Notes under the pieces: generated by a model
Databases searched by the model: none
What the model was told of the DNA's origin: nothing
The model's input: only the letters and a program-made list of their open reading frames with translations
Program-made: the position numbers and the translations under genes
In this document: positions 1-9,275 of the stretch, in pieces
Numbering within the stretch: the first letter of the stretch is position 1
How the letters are laid out: each line of letters begins with the position of its first letter
NCBI GenBank assembly: GCA_033239525.1
Contig: BSYO01000002.1
Location: 11,814,626-11,878,625, forward strand
Reading direction: 5' to 3'
Length of the DNA: 64,000 bases
DNA from: Nepenthes gracilis
Taxonomy: Eukaryota > Streptophyta > Magnoliopsida > Caryophyllales > Nepenthaceae

Positions 1-1453
1 ACCTTCAAGTTCAGCCAGAAATGATTAATGAGGTAAAGGGATGTCAAACGAATGATTCTTTTCTTGTAAAGATCATGGGCGAGCTAGATAAAGAATCCTG
101 AACTGATTTTCAGATTTCACCGGATGGAGCATTAAGATTTAGGAATCGGTTATGTGTGCCGGACAATAAAGAATTAAAGGAGAAAATTCTTAAAGAAGCC
201 CATCGATCCCGTTATACGATTCACCCAGGAGCGAATAAGATGCATCAGGATTTGAAGAAAACATTTTGGTGGAGGAATATGAAAAGGGATATTGCAGCTT
301 ACGTGGAAAAGTGCCTTATATGCCAACAAGTAAAGGCGAGAAGAAAGCGGTATGCAGGTTATTGCAACCAATGCCATTTTCAGGCTGGAAATGGGAAGAC
401 ATTGCCATGGATTTTGTGACCGGTCTGCCAAGGACGCCAAGGAAGCATGATGCTATTTGGGTGATTGTCGACCGGCTAACAAAGTCAGCTCATTTCCTGG
501 CAATCCGAACGACTTACTCCCGTGATAAATTAGCCCAACTGTATGTAAACGAGATTGTCAGACTTCATGGTGTGCCTGTCTCTATTGTATCAGATAGAGA
601 CCCTCGCTTTGTTTCACGGTTCTGAAAAAGTCTACATAAAGAATTGGGTACCGAATTAAAATTTAGTACTGCTTTTCATCCGCAAATTGACGGCCAATCA
701 GAACGGACTATCCAGATTCTCGAAGATATGTTAAGGGCCTCGGTCTTGGAGATGAAAAGGACTTGGGATGATTCATTAGCTCTTGCAGAGTTTGCTTATA
801 ATAACAGTTACCAGGCCAGCATCGGCATGGCTCCTTTTGAGGCGTTGTATGAGAGAAAATGTAGGTCGCCAATTTACTGGGAGGAACATGGAGATAAAAG
901 GATTTTGGGTCCAGACATTATCAAGGAGACGGCAGAAAAGATAAAGATATTACATGAGAATCTCAGAGTAGCCCGGAGCAGACAAAAGAGCTATGCAGAC
1001 TAGAGGAGATCTGCATTAGAATTTGAAAAAGGCGATTTTGTATTCCTAAAGGTATCGTCATCCAAGGGGAAATACAGATTCGGGATAAAAGGGAAGCTGA
1101 AGCCACGATTTATTGGCCCTTTTGAAATTCTAGAAAGGATCGGAGAAGTAGCTTACAGACTTGCACTACCTCCAAACTTGGCAGAAGTACATGACGTGTT
1201 TCATGTATCAATGCTTCGAAAGTATGTCCATGATCCTACGCATGTAATTGAGTATGAACCTTTGACGATCGACAAGGACTTGTCCTATATAGAAGAACCA
1301 GTGAAAATCTTGGATCGAAGGGAACAGAGACTACGCACCAAATCAATCGCTCTAATAAAGGTGCTCTGGAAGAATCACACACCCGAAGAGGCAATTTGGG
1401 AACGAGAGGAAGAGATTCGAAATAAATACCCATATCTATTTTCTCAAGGTTAG
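1..1453 (+). pseudogene. Ty3/gypsy chromovirus pol fragment: integrase and chromodomain
   Basis: The 3' part of a chromovirus polyprotein, entering the window already inside pol. Seen in order: an HHCC zinc-binding region (two His around nt 200-245, then C-L-I-C near nt 312-323), the integrase core with MDFVTGLP (first Asp), SDRDPRF (second Asp) and QSERTIQILEDML (the Glu), a GPF/Y-like stretch (RFIGPFEILERIG, nt 1108-1143), and a C-terminal chromodomain-like tail with KVLWKNHTPEEAIWE ending in YPYLF before TAG at 1451. It integrates element cDNA; the chromodomain is thought to steer it to heterochromatin. It is broken by in-frame stops near 101, at 623 and at 1001, each explicable by a single transition, and by a one-base frameshift near 355-362. 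Its own polypurine tract and LTR follow directly. Clade Tekay/Del is likely but not tested by phylogeny. Confidence 0.93.
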
Positions 1454-1490
1454 TAACTATATTTAAAAATTTCGAGGACGAAATTCCTAT

Positions 1491-1503
1491 AAGTGGGGGA
1501 GGT
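1491..1503 (+). other. Polypurine tract of the family D element
   Basis: The purine-rich run AAGTGGGGGAGG lies just before the LTR start and follows a GAGGACGAAATTCC stretch. The same arrangement recurs before every family C LTR in the window. It primes plus-strand DNA synthesis. Confidence 0.85.
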
Positions 1504-1619
1504 TATAACGACCCAAAAGTTTAAAAAGGAAAATTTTAATCATCAAGTCCGGTCAACGCAAGTTGACCGAAAAACGAAATAAGAAAAGTACATCGGCTTA
1601 AGATGGAATCAAGTTAGGC

Positions 1620-1990
1620 CTTAAAAACTCCGGATTTCCGGGATAAGAAGAAGTCCGGATTTGCATTGGTGAAATTCTAGTCCGCATTTCTTGATGAAAA
1701 AGAAATCCGGATTTCCTTGATAAAACGAAGTCCGGATTTCCTTAATAAAATGAAGTCCGGATTTCCCTTGGTAAAAGAACTCCAGTTCCGTGGGAAACAA
1801 GTCGGATTTCGTTGGAGAAAAGAAGTCCGGATTTCCTGTGAATTAAGACCTCCGGCTTCTGATACAAAAAACTACTCCGAAATTTCCTTTGTTGAAAACA
1901 ATCCGGATTTCCTATGATTAAGAGCTCCGGCATTTGACACTAAAACCTACTCCGGATTTTCCATTAAAAGACAAGTCCGGCCTTGGAGTA
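1620..1990 (+). repeat. U3 minisatellite with TCCGG core
   Basis: About a dozen imperfect units of roughly 25-30 bp, each carrying TCCGGATTTC or TCCGGC followed by an A-rich spacer. It lies upstream of the TATA box. A related array is near 22800-23230 in the reverse-oriented D copy. Confidence 0.8.
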
Positions 1991-2196
1991 GGTTTTGAAA
2001 TCAAAAGTTGTTCAAGAAAGTGAAGGAGCCGGAGTGATGACTCATGACGTTGGGAACACGCGACATAAATGAACTAGCTAATTCCAAAGTTTTGAAAATG
2101 CATAGTCATAAATGACCCTCTTTGGAAAATGTAAAATCATAAATGATACCTTTGGAAAATAGGAAATCATAAATGATGGCCACCTAACTCACGGGC

Positions 2197-2204
2197 TATA
2201 AATA
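2197..2204 (+). promoter_or_regulatory. TATA box of LTR D
   Basis: TATAAATA in GGGCTATAAATAAGGG, about 690 bp into the LTR and about 90 bp before the GGCAAG motif. Position and sequence fit a retrotransposon core promoter. Confidence 0.6.
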
Positions 2205-2292
2205 AGGGCTTAAGAGCATCAGAAAAAGGCACCCACTAGAAACTCTTAGTAAAGAAGGAGAGCGAAAGCTAAGGCAAAGTATAAAAGAATTC

Positions 2293-2299
2293 AGGCAAG
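2293..2299 (+). promoter_or_regulatory. AGGCAAG motif, candidate GC-type splice donor
   Basis: Reads TTCAGGCAAGATG. It is the family D counterpart of the GGCAAGTGTAC motif found after the promoter in families A, B, C and E. AG|GCAAGT is the consensus of GC-AG intron donors; here the last base of that consensus is A. Splicing is inferred only. Confidence 0.35.
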
Positions 2300-2539
2300 A
2301 TGCTCACCCCTATTTCTAAAACTCATGTTTATTTATGTTGCTAAGAAAGTATATGATATTCCGTATGAAGTATGCCTTTGCTGTTTTATGACTTATCGTT
2401 CTGAAATGCATGTTTAAAAAGAAATTCTGTTACGCATGATGTTAGATTTATTCTGTTTATGATTAATTGTCAATTGTTTTGAATTTTGATAAATGCATGT
2501 TTACGGAAAAGAATTTAGGCCTTAAGATGGAACAAGAAC

Positions 2540-3350
2540 TCCTGCTATTGATCTCTGATTTCTGTCAAAAAGATCTCTGAATTTAAGATAAAAGACCTCT
2601 GGCATTTTTACAGAAAATGATTTAGAGCTCCGGCATTTTAGAGAATGACTTCGGATTTAGAGCTCCGGCATTTTGGAAAATGAACTTCGGATTAGGGCTT
2701 TGATTAACAGTAAATGAATTCCGGAATTTGAAAGCTTCAGATTTTGAAATAAAATGAGCTTCAGATTTAGAACTTGATTTTAACAAATCGAACTCGGATT
2801 TTAGAACTTGGATTTTGAAAGAAATTGAACCCGGATTTAAGAACTTGGATTTTGAAAGAAATCACTCGGATTTCTGAACTTGGATTTTGAAAGAAAAGCA
2901 CTCCGGATTATGGAAAAGAAAAGCACTCCGTCCCTTTGTTCAAAAAGCACTCCGGATTTTTGGTAAGAAAGGCACTCCGTCCCTTTGACAAGAAAAGCAC
3001 TCCGTCCTTTTTAAAAGAAAGACACTCCGTCCCTTTTAAGAAAAAGAACTTCGGACTTTGTCAAAAATGTATTCCGTCCTTTATTAATAAAGAACTCCGG
3101 TTTCGATGATCTTTGGATTTCAGAAAAGAACTTCGGCTTTGACTAAAGAAACCAACTCCGGATTTGTAAGAAAAGAACTCCGGCAATAATAAAAGAACTT
3201 CGGCTTCAGGAACTACGGCCTTCCGTTTGAAAAGAACTTCGGAAATTTAATGAACAAAACTCTGTCCTTTTTATTTAAAAAAAAAAGAACTTCGGATATT
3301 GAAGTTCGGATTTTTGGAAAGATGAACTCCGGCTTTTGATAAGATGATAT
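2540..3350 (+). repeat. Transcribed-region minisatellite of LTR D
   Basis: Roughly 30 imperfect units of 22-30 bp built on CTCCGGATT or CTTCGGATT plus an A/G-rich spacer such as TTTTGAAAGAAAAG. Reading frames across it are not conserved between copies, so it is treated as non-coding. Confidence 0.85.
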
Positions 3351-3500
3351 GGACTTCAATGAATGAAGTAAAGAACAAGACTATAAGAAAATACATGGAT
3401 TATGGACAGCAGGTGGAACTCTTTCGACTTTTGATGATTGGCCATTAAAGAATACGAACCAAGAACCGAGTTTCCATTAAGCTTGCTGTTAAAGATGGAT

Positions 3501-3700
3501 GAAGGATATTGGAGTGACACTCGAGGATGCCTCCTAGGCCACGGGAGGGGACCTTTTGGTGGCATAAGAACTATGGACTATGGCCCCGTATGCCGGGTTA
3601 AAGGCATTACCTCCCGCCCCGGGGAGCATAATGAGGGGATACGGCTTTAGGTTGTGGGGTAGCACACAACCCATCCTCGATGTTGTCCGCCCCCGTCCGG
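3501..3700 (+). other. Candidate structured RNA block, LTR D
   Basis: Outer arms TCGAGGATG (3521-3529) and CATCCTCGA (3672-3680) are perfectly complementary. Just inside the right arm is a hairpin GGTTGTG (3650-3656) / CACAACC (3665-3671). GC-rich pairs such as GGGCGGG-type stretches lie between. The same layout with different bases occurs in families A, B, C and E. The function is unknown. Confidence 0.6.
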
Positions 3701-3909
3701 TCCCTAAAGATGATACGAATTCTGAATGATTTTGATGAATTTTCTGAAGACAAGATGAAAAGAATAAGAACTGAAGAAGAAACGATATGATAATTTTTCT
3801 TATGCTATACTATATTATGAATTTATGTTTTGATCAAACTATATGTATGCTTATGTTTTCTGCATGTGAGTATCCTGCTGGGCTTTGTAAGCTCATTCTT
3901 GCAACTTTT

Positions 3910-3944
3910 CAGATGACAAGCTTATGGAGGATGAAGTTGAGTAG
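3910..3944 (+). other. Splice-acceptor-like site and short acidic frame, LTR D
   Basis: AAGCTCATTCTTGC then ACTTTTCAG precedes a frame read as DDKLMEDEVE followed by TAG. The reverse-oriented copy at 20449 encodes DDKRLTEDEVE with a one-codon in-frame difference and two silent changes, which hints at coding constraint. No upstream exon with a matching open phase was found. Confidence 0.4.
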
Positions 3945-4230
3945 AATCCTATGGTGTAGCTGAATGGTTAAGCTGGCCGGAGCAGATTTTTGAGAGCTTT
4001 GTTTATTTTGTTTTTGAGGAGACTTGTAAAATTTATTCTGCTGCTTATGAATGTTAGTATGTTTCCGTGATACTTTGGGATTAATGAAATTATAAATCTC
4101 TAGTATGCATCTCAGGTTTGAAAGAAAAGAAAAAAAAATTTTTATGTTCACCTATATATTTTTCTATTTATTTGTAAGGACTTTGGATTTGACGATGGCT
4201 TTTGATGGTAATAAAAGTCCGGTCGTCACA

Positions 4231-5718
4231 CTTTGTCTCATCCAGAACGGCTTGCAATGCAGCAGCGTCCAGCCGGTGCTCCACCCCCGATGCTACTAGC
4301 TTTGCGTCAAGCCAGGCAATCTCCGCCTCCCTGTGGGAGATCACACGGTCCCTCTGATCGATCACCCTTGCCACGGCAGCCAACACCTTCTCCTTCTGCA
4401 CCAAAGAACAAAACAATCAGAAATTTTAAAGGAGAGGATAGGCAGAAAGTATCACAGAAAATTATACCCACCAGATCCTCCGTGCGGGCCTATCTGGCTT
4501 GGCCTCCAAGTTTGGCTTCGTAGCTGGTGGGATAGAGGTAGAAAACTCGTGAGCAGGGCTAGCAGTGGCCTCCTCCAGGATGTCATCAAGGAGCCCTTCA
4601 TCGATATCATCCATGGCGGCGGTGGCGGCGGGCTCCTTCTGAGCAGCAGGAGGCTCAAGATCAATCACCGGCGGATCCGCCGACTGCTGCATAATAGGAG
4701 AGCAAACCCATGGCTCCTGCAACCCCACTGGTGGCTCGTTGACAGACACAGGCTGTTTCTCCTCTGGCACAGACTGAGGAACCACCCGTGGCACAGTCTA
4801 CACCAGTATAACGCCTTCGGCCTTAGCTTTCGGCATGTCTTCGAACGTCTTCTCCATCCCGGTGGCGTTGCCAGGACCACTGCAAATCTTTGCAGCGATG
4901 TAGTTTGGCCCCGAAGACGATGAGGAGGGTGCCTCTATAGTCATCCTCTTGGGCCTAGGGCCGATGAAGTCATCGTCAGTCGGGCAGGGACAGATGATCA
5001 AGACCCTTGGAGTCCTCGGCCACATCATGACCATCGGCGGCGATGCCCTGAGCTTTTGAACAAGGGAAGGCAGTCCCCAGTTCACCTTCTTGGTCTTTGC
5101 CTTAGAGACCAAGAAATCTCTCGTGAAGTCAGAGAGATGGGCTTTGACAAGTTTGGCCAGCCACTCCAAGGACGCCGTCTCCGCCACAGACGGCGTCGCC
5201 CTATAAACATCTGGCACCTGGCCCCAATCCTTTGCCAGGTTGCCAGGGGCCAGGTCTCATCACACTCACGAAGAAGAACGAGTTCTTCCAATTTTTCAGT
5301 GAGTCATAGATGCCGTGTTGACCTTTAGGCCACTACGTGGAACCAGGGAGATCCACTCTCCTCCCTGGTTTATCTTAAACAGCCCCTTCACCATCGATAT
5401 CATTAGTCGTTGAGAATGCTTATGGAGAAAGATACAGAAAGTGCAAATATACCGTGTAGCACTGGTGTGGAGCTGGGTGACGGGAATGCGCAGAGTCTAG
5501 AGGATCGACTGTAAGTCGTCCGGAAGAGGAAGACGAAGGCCATTCCTCAGGTGGGCCTCATACACCGTCACGTGTCTCGCCGATAGAGAGAAGGCCCTGT
5601 CGTCCATACTTGGAACCCTCCACATGATGTCTTTGGGGATGTTAAATTTGATGCGCAGCTCTTTGATGTCGTTCTCTCAAAGAATAGAAGGAATATTGGT
5701 AACGGAGGTTGAAGCCAT
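4231..5718 (-). pseudogene. Antisense ORF (aORF) of a Tat-lineage element, truncated and broken
   Basis: Read on the minus strand, the frame starts at ATG 5718 after a leader containing AAACCCTAATCCC. The N-terminal part includes SARHVTVYEAHLRNGLRLPLP and later WISLVP and KNWKNSFFFVSV, resembling the plant family described as 'putative gypsy type transposon' (Pfam Transposase_28; from memory, not searched). An acidic low-complexity middle and a charged C-terminal part (ISHREAEIAWLDAKLVASG) follow. An intron-like gap lies at about 4400-4470 (minus-strand GTGGGTATAA ... TTTGGTGCAG). It has stops near the N terminus (LIL-TGA, SIL-TAG) and frameshifts near 5210-5310. Tat/Retand elements carry such an antisense ORF between pol and the 3' LTR, which fits this position. 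The family D element cut it at 4230. Its role is unknown. Confidence 0.65.
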
Positions 5719-6213
5719 ATTTGCAGAGGGATTAGGGTTTTTTTCTCTCTGGAATGAAAGCAGGAAGACGAAGAAGCTGAGCAGAAGGCGTGAAAAATTC
5801 TAAGTATAAGGAGGGAAACTTAAACAGCAAAGTATGAAATGCCTTAAACCTCCTCGAGAAGGCACGCCATCATGCTGCCGCATGTCGCTTCCCAACGGGC
5901 TCTTTTTTGAAACAAATCTTCTAACGCATTAATGGATGGGATCGTGATTTCACAGGTGAAGACACGTGTCCACTTTCAGCCTAACAGGTCAGCTAATGGC
6001 CACGCGTCACTCAGGGCTCATACAAAGTTCTCTAGATCTAACCAAAGACGGTCAATAGATCCGATCAACTTTTCTTTTCCGGAATCTGATCAGGATGGTC
6101 AACAGATTTGGTCAATGCCTCACTCTTTCGTGGAGTTCTTCGGAATTTTCAAGCAACAAAGGACAATGAGGAGCATCCCATCATGAACATGTCGGAGGTC
6201 AGAATTCTAGCCA
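5719..6213. other. Spacer between aORF and polypurine tract (Tat element)
   Basis: Non-coding. The end next to the ORF, read on the minus strand, looks like a transcript leader (CCAGAGAGAAAAAAACCCTAATCC), so the aORF may have its own promoter here. The rest holds no frame or repeat I can support. Confidence 0.5.
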
Positions 6214-6229
6214 CGGGCATGGGGGCTAG
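6214..6229 (+). other. Polypurine tract of the Tat-lineage element
   Basis: CGGGCATGGGGGCTAG immediately precedes TGATGGG, the inferred LTR start. This G-rich run defines the element as plus-strand oriented, opposite to the neighbouring ORF. Confidence 0.6.
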
Positions 6230-7137
6230 TGATGGGTATATTGTAGTTGGGCTGGCCCAATAGTCAAAGGAGGCCCAAATGGCCTGTTGGACGGCCAACT
6301 CCAACGTTAGCCCAACAGGAGGTGAAGGCCCAAATCTTAAAAGGCCCAAACGCACGACCGACGGTCAACGCCAGTGTTGACCAACTAAGGCACAGGCAGG
6401 CGGCTAACTCACGCTCAGGATGGTCAACTCAAGCATTGATCAGAATCACTGTAGCAGCAGGCCCAAAAATAAGAAGCCTTTTATGGGCTTGGCCCACTTG
6501 GGCCCATGATCCAGCAGGCGATTAGTAACTGCTCTTTCCCCGACTGTCGCCTTCCATAAACTCAACCAACATCCAAAAAGGATATTGACAAAATCAGTGC
6601 CTTTCCCATAAGGACGACACCCGATTTTTCCAATTTCCTGCCAACTAGAGCTTTCCAACGGTAAAGTGCATGAAAGGAAGGTGAGCAGTTTGGAAAGCTG
6701 CTAACAGCAAGGAAAGGAAGCAATCTCAACAAGTTAGGCAACTTGCACCTTCCTGCAGAAGGAAGGCCGCCCAAAATGGCATAGGGATCATGCCTTCCAA
6801 ACAGGGAAGATCACTCTGCCGCCATTCAAATAAGCCCTAGGGTTTTCATTCCCGGGTATGCCTTATGATAGGCTCTAATATGCTCTCATTTTACGCTTTC
6901 ATTGAAACGGGCTGCTACGCTTCCAACCTCTCTCTCTTAGAGACCTAACGCTCTCTGATACCCAGGCACTCTCTGCTGACACTCAGAAATCCGAAGGCAT
7001 ACAAACGTGCTACCTACAGCAGTTTACTGCCTTCCCACCGTCCCAGGTTCAGGAGACGGCCAAGGCTCTCTTTCATCTGGACATCCAAACACTCCCTTCC
7101 CACGCATTCTCTCTTACCCTCTCAATTTTAGTTCTCA
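6230..7137 (+). repeat. 3' LTR of the Tat-lineage element (about 0.9 kb)
   Basis: Begins TGATGGGTATATTG after the polypurine tract. The U3 is rich in GGCCCA/TGGGC motifs; a CAAATAAG-CCCTAGGG core near 6825-6845 is a plausible promoter, followed by a C/T-rich leader-like stretch. The right end is uncertain because a reverse-oriented pol fragment of another element begins at about 7138; the last CA before it is at 7136-7137. Only one LTR is visible. Confidence 0.6.
6246..6510 (+). promoter_or_regulatory. Cluster of GGCCCA / TGGGCY motifs in the Tat LTR
   Basis: At least eight GGCCCA, TGGGCC or close variants on both strands in 265 bp, plus paired TTGAC/GTCAA elements near 6362-6380 and 6421-6440. 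TGGGCY (site II) and TTGAC (W-box) are known plant promoter elements; activity here is inferred. Confidence 0.4.
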
Positions 7138-8320
7138 GTACCTTCCCATCTCCTTTACATACCGCTGGATATCACATTGCTGCATATTCTCTAGCATTTC
7201 CATCTCCTTTATCTGCAACCTTGCTAAAAGACATGTTTGGCGGCTTAAAGCATCTGCTACTACATTAGCTTTTCCGGGTTGATATTGAATCTCACAATCA
7301 TAGTCTTTCAGAAAATCGATCCACCTTCTTTGTCTCATATTTAGTTCCTTTTGTGAAAAATAAGTACTTCAGACTTTTGTGGTCTGAATATACCAGGAAC
7401 TTCACACCATACAAATAATGCCTCCAAATTTTTAAAGCAAAAACAACTGCTGCCAGTTCTAAATCGTGAGTAGGGTAGTTCCTCTCATGAACTTTTAGCT
7501 GTCGTGATGCATAGGCTATGACTTTCCTATGTTGCATCAGAACACAGCCTAATGCAGTTTTAGAGGCATCACAATATACTACGAACCTACCTGTTCCTGC
7601 CGGAATGGTGAGAATGGGAGCGGATGTTAGGCACTTCTTTATCTCTTGGAAGCTCTGCTCACATTCCTTTGTCCAATCGAACCTGACTTCCTTTCTAGTC
7701 AGTCGGATAAGTGGCATAGCGATCTTGGAAAAATTTTTCACAAATCTGCGATAATATCCTGCTATGCCCAAGAAACTCCGCACTTCAGTTACTGTGGTAG
7801 GTCGGCTCCAACCAGTAACTGCTTCGATTTTCTTTGGGTCGACAGAAATACCATTATGGGTGGTAACATAGCCCAGAAATATTACCTCATTGAGCCAAAA
7901 CTTACATTTTTTCAGCTTGGCATATAATTTCTCCTCTCGCAAAATTTGGAGTACCATCCTCAGATGCATCTCATGCTCCTTAGAACTCTTGGAATAAATC
8001 AGAATGTCATCAATAAATACAACTACGAACTTATCCAAATATGGTCGAAATACCCAATTCATTAGATCCATGAAGGCTGCGGGGGCATTAGTCAGTCCGA
8101 AAGGCATAACCAGAAATTCATAGTGGCCATACCTTGTCCGGAAAGCAGTTTTTGGTATATCCTCCTTTTTGATCCTCAATTGATGGTAACCAGAGCGAAG
8201 ATCAATCTTAGAGAATACTTGAGTCCTTTGCAGTTGGTCGAATAGATCGTCAATTCGTGGCAACGGATATTTATTTTTGATCGTGATCTTATTCAGTTCA
8301 CGAATGTTTATCTACCATAA
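7138..8320 (-). pseudogene. Ty3/gypsy reverse transcriptase-RNase H fragment
   Basis: On the minus strand a long open frame (8263 to about 7350) gives [24 protein letters not shown], the RT active site [15 protein letters not shown] (FIDD form of YxDD), FLGY, and RNase H motifs [12 protein letters not shown] (Asp), [11 protein letters not shown] (Glu) and [12 protein letters not shown] (Asp). A one-base deletion near 7350 shifts the frame; the next frame carries [10 protein letters not shown] to VVADALSRQ. All catalytic acidic residues in the visible part are kept. Upstream the RELNK motif is recognisable but a stop lies just before it, and the frame then meets the leader of the family A LTR, so gag, protease and the start of RT were deleted. 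The left end is cut next to the Tat LTR. Confidence 0.92.
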
Positions 8321-8418
8321 CATTTAACCCAAAAATTTGAAATATGTTAAATCTAGTCCAAACTATTCCTAAGCTTCCGTCTTATGATCGATCAACCTAA
8401 AGCATCTCCTTAGATATT
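8321..8418 (-). other. Leader remnant of the family A element
   Basis: The minus strand runs from the primer site through AAGGAGATGC and GGAAGCTTAGG, similar to the leader after each family C LTR (GAGATGCC ... GGAAGCTTAGG), then joins the RT fragment. The internal deletion endpoint is near 8310-8325. Confidence 0.6.
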
Positions 8419-8429
8419 CTCTGATACCA
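8419..8429 (-). other. Primer binding site (initiator Met tRNA), family A
   Basis: The minus strand reads TGGTATCAGAG, the complement of the 3' end of plant initiator methionine tRNA, two bases from the LTR end. It orients the family A element on the minus strand. Confidence 0.88.
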
Positions 8430-8768
8430 CCTGTGACGTCCCACGTCATACGTCATTTTACTTATCATTAATATTATTATTATCATAGATAGGATCCTAA
8501 CATTAGCCATAAGTTATACTGGCTCTAATATCATATTATTCATTCATAATATTAGTCCAAATTAAGGAAGATGCTTACTAAACATCCATAAGAATTTAAA
8601 TCTGACGGAAGCATATCTTCTATATCATAACGGAAGCAATTCCATTATCATCAAAATACAACATGTCTAAGATACAACTTTATACAGTACACATATTTTT
8701 TCTTCTTTTCATCATCCCAAGTACAACATATGTATCATAACAAAATTATGGCCACCTCAACTTCTTTC

Positions 8769-8809
8769 CTAATCCTGTTCGTCCTTCATCATTTCTTGAG
8801 ACTCGTCTG
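8769..8809 (-). other. Splice-acceptor-like site and short acidic frame, LTR A
   Basis: The minus strand reads GGCTCACTCGC, a T/C-rich tract and CCCTTCAG, then a frame DESQEMMKDEQD and TAG. It matches the position and character of the units in families B, C, D and E. Confidence 0.4.
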
Positions 8810-9000
8810 AAGGGAAGTGAAAACAACAAGCGAGTGAGCCAAATGCTCAGCAATGTACATAACATACAAAGGCATGCATTTTATACAGAAGATACATTAC
8901 CATATATAAATAGGAGCAGATACATGAAATGCAATGCATTTACCTTTCTTTGTTTCTCAATTTTTATTGATTGTATTTATTTTTCCTTATCTTTAGGGAC

Positions 9001-9275
9001 CAGGGCCAGTGGGCCTCACTAGCTAACGGAGCGGATAAATTGAAGAAAGGATTGTGTTAACCCACACAATCTAAGGCAAATATCCTAGCAATAGGATAGA
9101 TTGTGCTTACTTCCACAATCGGGATTGCGCTTAATTCCACAATCCAATTCTTGTCCTCCTTCTTACGCCCCGAGGCGGGCGGTACTACCTATAATCCCGG
9201 TAGACGGGGCCGAAACGGACGAACCGTACAAAAACAATTCTTCGATTTTCCACCGTAATATCCTAAGGCATGCCA
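9001..9275 (-). other. Candidate structured RNA block, LTR A
   Basis: Outer arms lie at 9037-9046 and 9239-9248 (AAATTGAAGA / TCTTCGATTT, one mismatched position). The inner hairpin is GATTGTG (9050-9056) / CACAATC (9065-9071). On the minus strand the block opens with GGCATGCCTTAGGATATTACGGTGG, as in families B and C, and is followed by a GCTAGTG/CACTGGC hairpin. Confidence 0.55.

Larger units (their letters stand above)
1504..4230 (+). repeat. 3' LTR, family D (2.7 kb)
   Basis: Starts TATAACGACC after the polypurine tract and ends GGTCGTCACA, an imperfect inverted terminal match. Inside are a U3 minisatellite (about 1620-1990), a TATA box at 2197, a GGCAAG motif at 2294, a second, longer minisatellite (about 2540-3350), a structured block (about 3501-3700) and a splice-acceptor-like unit at 3910. 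The same family occurs as reverse-oriented solo LTRs at 20449, 28755 and 62174, which confirms both ends. The LTR end abuts a broken antisense ORF of another element, so this copy inserted there; the bases CTTTG at 4231-4235 would be its target duplication, but the left flank is outside the window. Confidence 0.9.

Noticed and set aside
1..1453. Endogenous pararetrovirus
   Set aside because: The integrase, chromodomain, polypurine tract and LTR identify a Ty3/gypsy retrotransposon; pararetroviruses lack integrase and LTRs.
3438..3650. Frames on both strands at 3356-3650
   Set aside because: They overlap the structured block of LTR D; copies D1-D3 do not preserve them.
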